From contig OX235272.1 of assembly GCA_944472155.2 (NCBI GenBank), positions 5,688,354 to 5,752,353 on the forward strand: a DNA stretch of 64,000 nucleotides. Direction: 5' to 3'. This DNA comes from Trichobilharzia szidati (lineage: Eukaryota; Platyhelminthes; Trematoda; Strigeidida; Schistosomatidae). Positions 20,990 to 31,559 of this stretch are shown piece after piece. The notes below the pieces were generated by a model. That model searched no databases and was not told the origin of the DNA. It worked only from the letters and a program-made list of their open reading frames with translations. The stretch's first letter is position 1; every line of letters begins with the position of its first letter. Made by a program: the position numbers and the translations under genes.

Positions 20990-21985
20990 CCCTCAGTCTG
21001 TATGCATCCAATCGACCTCCATTTTCTTCGGCATATCTCTTGAGCAACAGACTCCTGATTAGTTCGTCCCCATGAGTTTCTTGTTACTAATCCTTGCTGG
21101 CTGGTCATTTGATCTTCAATATAGAGCCATAAAATGCATCTGTTGATAAATGTCTGCATTAGCCTGTTAGAAGTTCTTTCAGTGAAGCACTGGCCAAGTT
21201 TCTGACCCATGTAGAAGAAGTGGCTGATTAACATTTGTGCTGAAAATACAAATTTTGCGCAGTGCAGAAGATTTCCACCCTAATCGCAGAGTAATGAAGG
21301 TGTATCCAGCCTCTCCAATCCTGGCTGGCCTTGACACCTCAATCCGTGCCAACTGCCTGTAGTTGAAGCGGTGAGGGAAATAGCCTCCTTCAAATTTCCC
21401 GCTCGGACAACGATTGGTACTGGCTCTTCTTGTTGGTGCGTGAGTATCTTCTTCGCTTCCGTCTTCTCTATGTCCAGTTGAAATCCATTCTATCTTCACT
21501 AATTCTTCTGTCAAATGTTTGATTTTCGCGTGTAAGTCTTCGAGTTTGTTTGATATTAAACATGAATCGTCCAAAAAGTTCAGATATTCTAGAATATTCT
21601 TATCGGTCCAGGATATTCCTCTCTTCTCGCATAATCTATTTCACCACAGTTAGGAATAACATCGGTTGTAGTAGCCAGCCAACCAGCCTTTTCTTCCTCA
21701 TGTATTCACTTCAATCGGCTCACTGAGTTTTCCGTTATGGATCATCCTTCATACGGAATAGTCATATCGCCAATGAATGAGGTCGATAAACTCTTGGGGA
21801 ACACCATAATTTTTAATTAATTTCTAAATTAATTCTTGATCAACGCTATCAATGGCCTTTTCAGAGTCGATGAGGTACAGACAGAGGTTTAACTGCCATT
21901 CTATCATGGATGAACATCATTGGTGAGTAACTGTCCTCACACCTAATTTGAATAGTTTCACTAGTCAAACTAAGTTTTCCTGATA
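20990..21985 (-). pseudogene. RTE LINE, RT C-terminus (no 3' tail)
   Basis: Minus-strand blocks run from the RT palm region (GAGTCGATGAGG and TCAACGCTATC near 21850, equivalent to the EKAFDSVD block at 47730) through the MDDSCLISNKLEDLHAKIKHL segment to the C-terminal WISTGH and MLISHFF segments. A 131-residue open piece is at 21179-21574. The 3' end is lost at about 20990. Frames shift repeatedly. Confidence 0.75.
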
Positions 21986-22029
21986 TAAGGCTTTGAAGGA
22001 CTTTCTAAATGGGGCTGGATATCCAGAAT

Positions 22030-22740
22030 TCAGCAGGTGTTCTGTTATCGAACTATATGCCCATTTGCTAGCCATGCTGGATAGTGTTCCCGTGAGCGCT
22101 TTACAAGCGGACGCTTGGTACGGCCAATGTACTTAGTTCCACATGAGCCAGTAAAAGTGTATATGCATGTTGAAGTGGCCCAATGAGACGGGTTGTCTTC
22201 CACGTGTTGGGTGAGTAGTTTCTTGCAGGAGAATGTTATTCGTAGGTTGGTGGCGAAGTATGTTTTACTAAGATACTTCGAAAGCCAACTGCGGAGAATT
22301 TATGCATCGATATCACTTTTAAATTCGAGGTTCAATATCAGCATCTTTTTGGGGGCGGCTTGAACCTTTTCAGGTGTTTTCCTTGGTTCCAGATTCTTGT
22401 CTATGAATCTGGATGGGAATCCATTTTCTATCAACGTCCCTCGGAGATTTTGTAATTCTTCATCGATTGACTTTTCAGTGCAAATTTTCCGGATCTTCGA
22501 GGAAAGAGAGTAGATTAGGTTTCTCTTTCTGCTTAGAGACCCACAACTTTGAAAGTTAATAAACTGTCTGTTCCATGTGGGCTTTTCGCAGATGGATCTC
22601 CTTAGCGAGTTGTCAGCATGCCTTCGTCGCTGAACATCGATGAAATGAAACATTGAGTTAGACTCAACTATCAGGGTGAAATCGATGTTAGGGCGTTATT
22701 GAAGATTTGAAGTAGGTTTTCCTTGTAGTTGAGCTATTCG
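22030..22740 (-). pseudogene. PLE, RT thumb to GIY-YIG
   Basis: The open piece 22300-22653 reads FIDVQRRRHADNSLRRSI, KPTWNRQFINF, RKRNLIYSLSSKIRKI and LIENGFPSRFIDKNLEPRK. Past a frame change, 22040-22290 reads TCIYTFTGSCGTKYIGRTKRP, so the GIY-YIG start is intact, then REHYPAWLANG. It is cut off beside the CR1 copy. Confidence 0.8.
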
Positions 22741-22744
22741 TTAT

Positions 22745-23600
22745 TCATATTCATTTCTTGGCGATTTCTAAGAAAATATTCCGTCTTACCTTCTACATCA
22801 AGAAGTTAAGACATTCTGATATAACCCAACCCTTACTCCTACAATTCGTTAACTCTCGCATTTTGCCTATTATTCTCTATTGTTCCCCCTTAGTTTTTCC
22901 CGGGCTACTGAAGAAAGACTATAACCTCATATTACGCAGGATGTTAAAGGTTGTCAGCAGGGTAAGCAACGTGCCACTTAACCAGCTTGTTAATATTCTG
23001 GTTGACAGGCACTTGGACTCATGTGAAAAATGGGCTAAATCCATTCTATCTAAATCACACCACACTCTTCATTCACAACTCTCCCCTTGTATCTCATCAG
23101 GCAGGACCAGAAGTCTATATAGAAAACTATATGCTCGCACTAGCAAGTATAAAAACTCAACCATGCCCTACTTAGGTCGTGTTCTGTGTGATAAAGAAAG
23201 CATTAGGCGTGACACCTATAATTCATTAAATAGTCATTAGTACAACTGGATCTCATCTTTCCAACTCATATCATCAATAGGCACAACATTTTCTTTCTTT
23301 CTTTTCCTTTTTCTTTCTCTTTTTTCCGTTATGTGTTGCTATGTTTCTTTCTTCCGCTTATGCCAGTAAATATGATAGCACCTACTTTTCTAACACCTTC
23401 AAACACTGTTCAACTTTGGCTTTTCTACCGACATGCCAATATGTTGTTGTCATAATGAACTGAGACTACCCTTAATCTATGTAGAATTCTATTTATTGAT
23501 AATATACTAACTGGATGCAATACTGTAGTAAAAATGCTGAGAATTCCATTCTGTATCACAAGTACTGTTTTGGAATAAAGTAAATTATTATTATTATTAA
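22745..23600 (+). mobile_element. CR1-type LINE (SR1-like), 5'-truncated 3' end
   Basis: Contains the final 160 codons of the ORF2 product (22758-23240) and a 360-base 3' region ending in TTATTATTATTA. The sequence is collinear with the minus-strand copy at 56165-57350, which extends further into the RT. Confidence 0.8.
22758..23240 (+). CDS. CR1-type ORF2 protein, C-terminal 160 aa
   Basis: Holds the region after the RT palm typical of CR1-clade proteins: SKKIFRLTFYIKKL, then SRILPIILYCSPLVFPGLL, LRRMLKVVSRVSNVPLNQL, and a C-terminal tail with SLYRKLYARTSKYKNS. It is open to a natural stop. The start is simply the 5' truncation point, and no catalytic residues are present, so it cannot act alone. 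Confidence 0.75.
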   Translation: MAISKKIFRLTFYIKKLRHSDITQPLLLQFVNSRILPIILYCSPLVFPGLLKKDYNLILRRMLKVVSRVSNVPLNQLVNILVDRHLDSCEKWAKSILSKSHHTLHSQLSPCISSGRTRSLYRKLYARTSKYKNSTMPYLGRVLCDKESIRRDTYNSLNSH

Positions 23601-24985
23601 CTGAGCACTTGCTTACTCATTCCCTAATGATAATATTTGCTTTATACTTTCATTATTAAAGTTGCTGTAGACCGTTACACACTACACTGTGCTGATATAG
23701 ACATGCCTCACTAGTTTACTTAAAAAACGACAATTAGTACTGAAATTTGCGTCATTTCGCTTCACATAACATCACAAACACAAAAACAAACAGCGACGGA
23801 ATATTAAAATTCCCTTTCTTTTAGCAAGGATGAATATTTCTTGACAAATAGAATGAGGAAAAAGAATGAGAGAACAGCATTTTAAATAAATATCAGAGTT
23901 AAACCAATTTTTTCCCCATTTTTAAGATTCTTTTTCAGCTTCCATTTTGCCTTACTTATTTACATTTTTGTAATCGTACCAATTTCTATCTGTCTTCCTC
24001 TTTCTCTCTCTAGTGAGTTAGTTATCAGCAAACATCTATATGCGCAGTAAAACGAAGACATAGAGAGTAAATGAGACAGGGAGATAATTTTCTCAACTAA
24101 GCATAAGTCTGATTATATTACACACTTAAATTATTCAGTTAATTAAAAGTAAGTAAACGAAAGCAATGTCTACGCGTTGAATGTTGAACGTTGAACGATA
24201 ACTAAAATTTGAATATATATATATATATGCGAATACACACACATTTCTACCTACCCATCCGACAGAGCAGTTTAGAATCAGAAATTATCAAGATAATAGA
24301 AGAGCAACATTGTGAAAAAGAAAATACGAAACAACCAAAAAAAAAACACGAATTAAGTATGTTTGTAATCCGTCAAAAAAATGGAGTTAGTTGGTAGCAC
24401 ATCTACACAGACGCACTCGTTCACACATCATCCGTACAAACACTCAAATGACTTCAAAATCAACAGCACAAATTAGGTCTGTGAAAGAAGAAAGGGGGAA
24501 ACTATGATATTCAACACTCTAACTCCTCCTTCCTCCCCCAAAGCTAATCATCATAATACGGATTATAATTATTAATATTAGTAGTAGTAGTAGTAATAAT
24601 AATAATCATATTAACAGTAAAATATAGGAGTAATTTTTGAGTAGTATAAATTTTTAATTTTAAAAAAGTAGAATTTAGTTTGTTTTACTGAACTGAGAAA
24701 AGATTTGTTGGAGGGAGAATTAAAGATGAAAGGGTTTTTTTCTAAATGAAGTAATAATTCGTTTTTTTGTATTTGTGTTTGTCTGTGTTTGTTAATCTTA
24801 ACAAATTGGTTGATATTTGCTTGTGTTCAAGAGAATGATGAATAGAATGCGAGTTGGTATTAATTAGATTATAATTTATAATTTATCCAGTATGATATTA
24901 GTCCCAGTAAGCGCAAAAATGTATATATATATATATATATATATGAGTTAATTAAAGCCAGGATGTACCAGCGATAGATTGTAAA
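23601..24985. other. Unassigned AT-rich sequence with simple repeats
   Basis: Includes TA tracts at about 24214-24228 and 24919-24944 and an AGT/AAT tract at about 24577-24606. No coding signal. Confidence 0.5.
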
Positions 24986-24989
24986 CGAA

Positions 24990-26565
24990 AACCAACAAAC
25001 TGGCCGAAAAAGAAGGGAGAGAAGACAGGAGAGATTTTTGGGGAACATAGAGAAGATGGAAGTGATGAAGATAACCAATCAATGGCAAAAACAACTAGCA
25101 TCAATCACCATCAACAGGAGACATTTGACACAGGTTACTTTCTTCAATTATCTGGTCAGGAAGCATGGTTTCAACCACAGGCCAGCTGAATGGATGAAGA
25201 TGTGAAAGGTAGATGGAATTGGAAAGGCAAGATACGCATTCATCAACTTGGAACCAGTTTGGAAATCTTCTTTACTCCGCCTCAAAATAAAGAAGAAGAT
25301 TCGGATTTTGAACATCAGTGTGAAGTCGGTCCTTTTATACGCGTCAGATATTTGCACTGCGTGTAACGGAAAGGATTTAATAATAATAATAATTTGCTTT
25401 ATTCCAGAAACAGTACTAGTGGTACAGTGTGGAATTTTCAGCATTTATCTAGAATATTTGCATCTAATTTTACAAACATTTAAAAGGAGTATTTAACAAA
25501 AAAATAAATCTAAAGACACCAACAGCAAAAAAAACAGGATAAACACACAAGTAATTATAAATGCGAAAAAATACCATGAAGTACAAAGGAAAATAAACAT
25601 CATATAATAATATCTCAGTATTGGGTAGTGGAAGCTATGATATGACTATGCATGGTGACAGTAAAGCTATAGTCATACAAGAAGTTATGAAATGATATTT
25701 AAGAATGTTTATCGCCGAGATGGTCAATTAATTTGATTGAAACAACTCTAAACAATCATAAAATAACATTTCAGTGTTGTTGTTTTGTTTTTTATTGTCA
25801 GGTTTAATGCAGTGTTTGTAGTGGTAGTGTGACTAATCCTGAATAATACAAAATTTTTAAGGTGGTGACTATGGCGTTCACAACCAATGATTGTCAGTTT
25901 AATATTGCCAAAAAGTATAGAAAATAAGAAAAGAAAACAACCACAAAACTAATAATTACATGATGGTTAATGACAGGACAATTTTGTAATACTCATAGTG
26001 CTAATAGACTCGGAACCAGTGGATACACAAAAGAAGGAATATAGTAAAGTACAAAAAAGGAAACCAATGTTAATAATTTAGGTAGCTAAGTATGTTTGAG
26101 GAGTTCACTATAGAATACAAAATAAGAGAGAAGTAAAAGAGCCTAGCGAGTTACAGACATTTATTAACAGCTTCATTCTCTAACCCCATACTAAAGATCA
26201 AATGGCCATTCGACCGGCCAGAAATAATTATCAGCAAGAAATTCTGGCTGGAAAGAAACCAAACAAGAGCTGATTGGTCAACAAATATGCAGAAGAAAGC
26301 AGAGGTGGATTGGACACACCATTGAGGAGACCGTCGAATAACATGACGCACCAGGCTATCGCTTAAGTGGAACTTGAATGGAGAACGACGAGTACAGTTG
26401 TGGAGCGACGGCGATTTGGAGGAGTTCGTGAGAAGAGGCGATGAAAGACAACGAGAAACCATTAATTCAGCTAAAGAGGACCTCAGTGAGAAGGACAAAG
26501 TGGAGGTGTGCTGTTAAAGCCCTGTATTCCATTCGGAACCCATGGGAACAATAATAAAACCTATG
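24990..26565 (+). pseudogene. RTE LINE 3' part, split by a CR1-like insert
   Basis: The left half (24990-25377) holds the LQANTNELAEGA-equivalent region and the GGAAAGGCAAGATACGC, GTGAAGTCGGTCC and TTTGCACTGCGTG blocks. The right half (26150-26565) resumes with CAGACATTTATTAACAGC, ATCAAATGGCC and TGGATTGGACAC, and ends GCCCTGTATTCCATTCGG, AACCCATGGGAACAATAA. Coding is broken throughout. The halves fit together with only about 15 bases missing. Confidence 0.75.
25378..26149 (-). mobile_element. CR1-like 3' end inserted in RTE
   Basis: Starts with ATT repeats then TTTGCTTTATTCCAGAAACAG and GTGTGGAATTTTCAGC, which match the 3' end of the CR1 copy at 56165 for about 100 bases. The remainder is AT-rich and not recognisable, so the inner boundary is uncertain. 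Confidence 0.5.
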
Positions 26566-26569
26566 ATTT

Positions 26570-26890
26570 ATTGGAGAGCTGTTTAGTTCTAGTAAGAGAC
26601 TCTCAAACAGAGTGCATCAATGGCTCTACAGGGGATATATCTCAGGATCCACAGGTTTACAGTTGTTCCCCTGTACCATCCAGCCACTGGGATGGAAACC
26701 AATAATGATAATGATTTGCTCCATTCCAAAACAGTATTTGCCACACAGCATGGAATTTTCAGCATTCTAAATTCTGCCAATTCGTGACATACAGAGCCAC
26801 CACAAGGTGATGTTATTGGGAAGTTTCTGTAGTCATACACGATTTCGTAGACCAAAGGGGGTCACAACCTCTCAATAGAACTTCAGGTAT
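26570..26890. repeat. SINE-A remnant and CR1 3' tail
   Basis: 26575-26700 keeps GAGAGCTGTTTAGTTCTAG and AGAGACTCTC of SINE-A. 26702-26775 repeats the CR1 end (TTTGCTCCATTCCAAAACAG, GCATGGAATTTTCAGC). Confidence 0.45.
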
Positions 26891-26934
26891 CTTCATCCCA
26901 CAGGCAGCCATTGATGAGCACCAGATTCATTCTT

Positions 26935-27165
26935 AAGTGCAAGAATAGTTATAGCAAACAATTGCGGTTCCAGTAAAATCTTTTTCAGGCTCTACAATTA
27001 TAAATCCATCAATGTTTAGCAAACATTAGCCAATAAAGGCTAATTAGAATTATATCAGGAAGTGTATAATGGAACAAGTATAAGATGAGAGGCGACAATC
27101 GTCAGTTAGTCTTAATTATCGTTTAGAATGTGCATGTTCAATAAGAATATGAGATAAAATGGGGT
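26935..27165 (-). repeat. Inverted repeat, partner of 29180-29405
   Basis: About 220 bp that is the reverse complement of 29180-29405 with scattered differences. Shared blocks include CTCTACAATTATAAATCCATC, CATTAGCCAATAAAGGC and GTCAGTTAGT. The family is unknown to me. A CTGAAAA ... GAACCGC block on the minus strand matches the CTGAAGA ... GAAACCGC of the partner. Confidence 0.7.
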
Positions 27166-27324
27166 GAAATGATTCTCTGATGTGTGTCTCTATCATATGG
27201 TCAGCAATATGCTCAGGTTTCGAGGGTAAGTATAAACATTAGTGTATGAAACAACGTGAATACTACAGAAAAATAAACCAACAAATGGAATAGGCTAGAT
27301 ATAAATTCGAGGGGGACGTATAAC

Positions 27325-27398
<74 letters not shown>
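27325..27398. repeat. GAT microsatellite, about 24 units
   Basis: Uninterrupted GAT trinucleotide array. Confidence 0.98.
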
Positions 27399-27399
<1 letters not shown>

Positions 27400-27465
27400 A
27401 ATAATAACGATGATGTGGTGCAAACTTAAAAATAATGCAGTGGTAGGTAATTCCCCAGAATACAT

Positions 27466-28408
27466 ACAGGAGTAAGACAAGGCTACCATTCTATTATCAC
27501 TGATGATATTCTTAATTGTGGTAAACCGGATTGTGCGTCAGACTGTGCATAGGGGGTGAGGAGAAGAAGACTCCAGAAGATCTGGATTTTGCGTGTGGAT
27601 GATATATGTCTAATATCATATAAACTCGACGACTTACAGGCGAACACCAACGAACTGGCTGAAGGAGCAGCGAAGACAGGACAGATTTCAGGTGAACATA
27701 GAGAAGAAGGAGGTAATGAAGATAACCAGCCAGCCAACAGCAACAACAACCAGCACCAATAGCCATCAACGGGAGAGATTTAAAAGAGGTTGCCTCCTTC
27801 ACTTATCTAGGAAGCATCGTTTCAAATACGGGCCAGCGGAACGCACGAAAATTTCAAAGTCAGAATCGGAAAGGCAAGACACGCCTTCATCATTCTAAAA
27901 CCATTTTGGAAATCTTCCACACTCAGTATAAAGAACAAGATTCGCATTTTCAACACCAATATGAAGTCAGTTCTTCTATACGGGTCAGAAACGTGACCAG
28001 CGTGTCACGAAAAGGATTTCCCATAGCCTGTTGCGGAATTTCATCACCAGCTGCTTTTGCTCAGTAGTGGAGATCAAATGACCAGAAAAATATGCAATAA
28101 AAAACTATGGGAACAAACCAACAGGTAAGAGCCGATCGCTCAAAAAATATGTAGGAGGAAGCGGAGATGGATCGGGCATTCGCTAAGGAGGCCGCCGAAT
28201 GACATCGCACGCCAGGCCGTTGATCGAGGTGAATCCAAGTGGGAAGTGACGAGATGGTCGTCCCAGGGTGACGTGGAGGAGATCGTGTGAAGAAGAGATG
28301 AGAGAGTTTGGTCAACTGTGGACCCAGATGAAGAGGACGGCAAGAGGAAAAAGTGGAGTTTTGTTGTTGAAGCCCTATTCTCTACTCGGAACTCAAGGGA
28401 ATAATAAT
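27466..28408 (+). pseudogene. RTE LINE, RT catalytic region to 3' end
   Basis: Begins at the GVRQG block (GGAGTAAGACAAGGC). The catalytic box near 27586 reads GATTTTGCG, an extra TGTG, then GATGAT, which breaks FADD. The C-terminal domain follows with QANTNELAEGAAKTGQ, the NGSETWR-equivalent region, RRRWIGHSLRRP-equivalent sequence near 28150, and the end GAAGCCCTATTCTCTACTCGG with AATAATAATT. The four-base insertion is shared with the copy at 46575-48780. Confidence 0.8.
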
Positions 28409-29175
28409 TTGGACGATCAATTCTTGTGTTTTGCTTCGCCTTTGGTCTACGTGGAAAGAATACTATAGATGTTGTGGGTATTAGATCTTGCATTCGTATA
28501 AATTGTACTATCCGTGAACGTTTACATCCTCAGACTCTAAAGTCCTATTAGTGGACCATTATCAAGTAATAATGAATTTAGTAAAGTGGAATAAACAGAA
28601 TTGTGCAGATATAATAACAAATTAGAAAAGCACTAGGTAACCTTAAGGTAATAGAAGTAATAAGTAAGGTGATATAGTCATAAAAGGTCTGAAATAAACG
28701 CTTACCGATAAAACACAGGGAAAAAGAAGACAAAATATTTGACAGGAATCTAATGTGCCAATGTTTGTGAGGGGATTTGTCGACTTTATTGTAGGCAAAG
28801 GTAAACATAGCCGTTGGATATGTAAAGACCGGGTCTTCTGGTATTGATTACAACTGCTTTGGTTACTGATAGAAGACGTAGTCAAGGAAGGCGGTAGATA
28901 ACCTAGAACGCTTGCTCTTATTTTATTGAGTGTCCAGTATCTACCAAGTGGGTTAACAGCGCACTATTTACTCCTTTGGGTACCGCTATACTCAACCAAA
29001 TGGGTGTATGTTCACGTGCGTCAATGAATAAAGTCCTCTGGATACGGCTCCTTGTATAAGTATTGGTTTAGTTGAGAACCTGAGTAAGAGCTTCGCTGTG
29101 CAAAGTGTTCTTTCTACTGCTCTATTAATTCGACATTTTTAAGTGTCAGCTGCGATTTGTGGTAGCCATCATTAC
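28409..29175. other. Unassigned sequence
   Basis: No recognised family and no coding signal. It lies between the RTE 3' end and the inverted repeat. Confidence 0.4.
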
Positions 29176-29179
29176 CCTG

Positions 29180-29405
29180 TCTCATTTTATCTCATTTTAC
29201 CATTGACTATGCATATTCTAAACGATATTAAAACTAACTGACTACAGTTCCATCCTATCTTATACTTGTCCCAAAATATATCTTCTGGTATAATTCTAAT
29301 TAGCCTTTATTGGCTAATGTATGCTAAAAATTGATGGATTTATAATTGTAGAGCCTGAAGAATTTATTGAAACCGCATTTGTTCTCTATAACTATTTTTG
29401 TTCTG
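29180..29405 (+). repeat. Inverted repeat, partner of 26935-27165
   Basis: Reverse-complement relation to 26935-27165. It contains GCCTGAAGAATTTATTGAAACCGC in pieces (CTGAAGA at 29353, GAAAC at 29367), a spacing like that of the hammerhead-like block at 53800. Confidence 0.7.
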
Positions 29406-29528
29406 AGTAAATTATGGGAATATTCAAGTTAATCTCTATTTGTTTGCATACAATTTCTTTTGTTGACCTTATTTTAATCTATTAAAATATAACCTCTAAT
29501 GGGTATTTAAAGTCTCAGCAATCTACTG

Positions 29529-29930
29529 ATGCTCAAGTTTCTACTAAACTTGAGGAAAAGTGAAATCACTGGTGGCATTGTGTTCCACACAATACATGAG
29601 ATAACTTTTCCAGAGATTTCCAATGCAAACTGTCTCTGCTTGATAAAAATAACACTAATCTCCTACAGTCTTCACTTATTCAGCTTTGGGGTTAAAGAAA
29701 GTACCCCTGTGTCTGTCTTAATTGGCTTTCAATCAAGTGTCATGCATTTCTTGAAGGAAGGAGGGAGAAAAGAAATATTGCGAGGGATTGATTCTCGCTT
29801 AAGGTCACAGAGTTGTATGTCATGTGGTTTACCGTCAGTTAGTATAACACTTGGAAATCCCAGAGAAATGAGAGACTATTGTGCAATAATTTCCGCTGAA
29901 TATTCTGTAAATTTTATAAACACTGTATAG
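29529..29930 (+). CDS. Unrecognised 133-aa open reading frame
   Basis: An isolated frame with mixed composition (FLLNLRKSEITGG at the start, REMRDYCAII near the end). AATAAA follows the stop within a few bases. I do not recognise the protein, there is no signal peptide or clear domain, and no repeat family explains the segment. It may be chance. It is listed because it is the longest frame here not explained by an element. Confidence 0.15.
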   Translation: MLKFLLNLRKSEITGGIVFHTIHEITFPEISNANCLCLIKITLISYSLHLFSFGVKESTPVSVLIGFQSSVMHFLKEGGRKEILRGIDSRLRSQSCMSCGLPSVSITLGNPREMRDYCAIISAEYSVNFINTV

Positions 29931-29984
29931 AATAAAGTTATTATCGGTACTATTTTTATTAAAGTTAGATTCCATCATGAGCTG

Positions 29985-30195
29985 ATATCGCCTCGTTGGC
30001 ACAGCGGTAAAGTGCTCGAAGGTGGTTGAGGTTTGATCCGCTGCCGATGCACTCCTTTATCTCGCTAAGCCAGTAATATGACTGGTGAAGAGGGAAGGTT
30101 AGGTATGAGACTAGCAACCCCACCTCGTAAAAATAAATACCGCTTCTAGCGAAACTTCAAGCCTGTAGTTTGAAGCCTTGTGTTTCACTGGGAAG
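29985..30195 (+). mobile_element. SINE-B, plus strand
   Basis: Degenerate head TTGGCACAGCGG and GGTTTGATCC, then CTCCTTTATCTCGCTAAGCC, AGAGGGAAGGTTAGG, TAGCAACCCCACC, CTTCAAGCCTGTAG and TTTCACTGGGAA. Confidence 0.75.
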
Positions 30196-30850
30196 AGAGC
30201 CATTGCGAACCACGCAATACGAGACAAATGTTTCATCCTCGATCAAGATTATTAAGACCTTTGAAGAAGACTAGATGGGTAACGGTTACTCCTTATTTTT
30301 CACTAGCTCTCCAACTTATGTATTCCGTTGACGGAATCCAGATTAGAATCGCTGGCCTCCATACAAACCTAAGGTACTGTAATGTTAATTATTTTATGAG
30401 AATTAGGGAATTTAATTTTTTGATGAGTCTATCTGAGGTAGCCTTGGATTCACGAGGTGAATAAATTCGAAAGAATCAGCAGTGAATGATATTGACAATG
30501 AAACTTCGGTTATGAGAAGATTCAGGCTACCTGCCTTTACATTGCTAAACATGTGGTCTATTAGTTGAAATGAGAAATCGGTTTGCTTGAATTACTGGTC
30601 TACCGGAATTTCCATCGATCAAAATGTTTAGACCCTTCCTCATTTCTTATTATTTTAATCATGAAACTACATCTTTTGTCTTCATCACGTAACTCTATTG
30701 CTGTTGTGTCCTAGCAATTATCTTTTGTTCACACTTGATACTTCTATGTTTGAGTTACGTTAGTGCAATTCTGAGCACTGTCTATTAAGACTGGAGTTTT
30801 CTTTCAACTGAAATTATGCTAATTTTGCAGGTATGCTTAAAGATAATAAC
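30196..30850. other. Unassigned sequence
   Basis: No coding or recognised repeat signal. Confidence 0.4.
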
Positions 30851-30854
30851 TTCC

Positions 30855-30955
30855 TTATGTTGTGATACGATTGATATGATTATGAACAATAAATTTTGTT
30901 CGAAACATCATCCAGTAAATAATACTGTGTGAAACATCTAATAAGCAAACTAATG
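30855..30955 (+). repeat. PLE terminus with hairpin GAACA/TGTTC
   Basis: TGATATGATTATGAACAATAA opens the variant hammerhead-like hairpin (30872-30913), followed by CATCATCCAGTAAATAATAC and CTAATAAGCAAACTAATG. Same layout as 9130-9222 inverted. Confidence 0.6.
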
Positions 30956-31041
30956 TATCAGATGATCACTACATGACCTCACGTTTATAGTTAGTTAGCT
31001 ATCGTCAATATGCTGTGCAGTTCCTTCTTCATAAGCTATAG

Positions 31042-31250
31042 TGTGGTGAGAGCTGTCTACTAGCCAAATTGGTAGACAGTAATTTACGTCAATATTTACG
31101 TTCCCAAGATTTGTCGTGAGAAACAACCAATCGGAAGACTGTGTTTGTTTGTTTACGTAACCATAGTAATGTACATGAAAACATATATAAATATGCGTTG
31201 ATTTCCTTAATAAATGATCTGTTGCCTGACCCTTGCCTTCTGTCGTTACA
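31042..31250 (+). repeat. Solo Ty3/gypsy LTR with 4-bp TSD
   Basis: Begins TGTGGTGAGAGC, ends TCGTTACA, flanked by ATAG on both sides (31038-31041 and 31251-31254). It is 209 bp against 314 bp for the LTR at 2183-2496. The missing stretch lies between two CGTGAGAAA repeats of the longer copy. AATAAATGATC near the end is a likely poly(A) signal. Confidence 0.9.
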
Positions 31251-31254
31251 ATAG

Positions 31255-31555
31255 CACTACGTCACAAAATGCACTTCAGATTATTGCTTTACATGCAAAT
31301 CCTGTGTGAAGACAAAATATTTTGTAACTGAATACACTGAGAATTTCTGTACTATGTGTTCACATACTGCCTCAAATAAAGCCCTATTATTACATTATAT
31401 AAGTACTAGTGTACACAAGTCTTCCGTTCTCAGATAGTTTCACTGACTGATAACAGCAACGTCCATATATTCTATTCACTATGATTAGAATTGATAGAAA
31501 AACTCAAGTAGACAGCTACTAATATAATTTGAAAAGTGCCATGATCTTACCAAGT
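31255..31555. other. Unassigned sequence
   Basis: No recognised repeat or coding signal. Confidence 0.4.
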
Positions 31556-31559
31556 GCAG

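Noticed and set aside
27295..27489. Isoleucine-rich frame on minus
   Set aside because: Translation of the GAT microsatellite.
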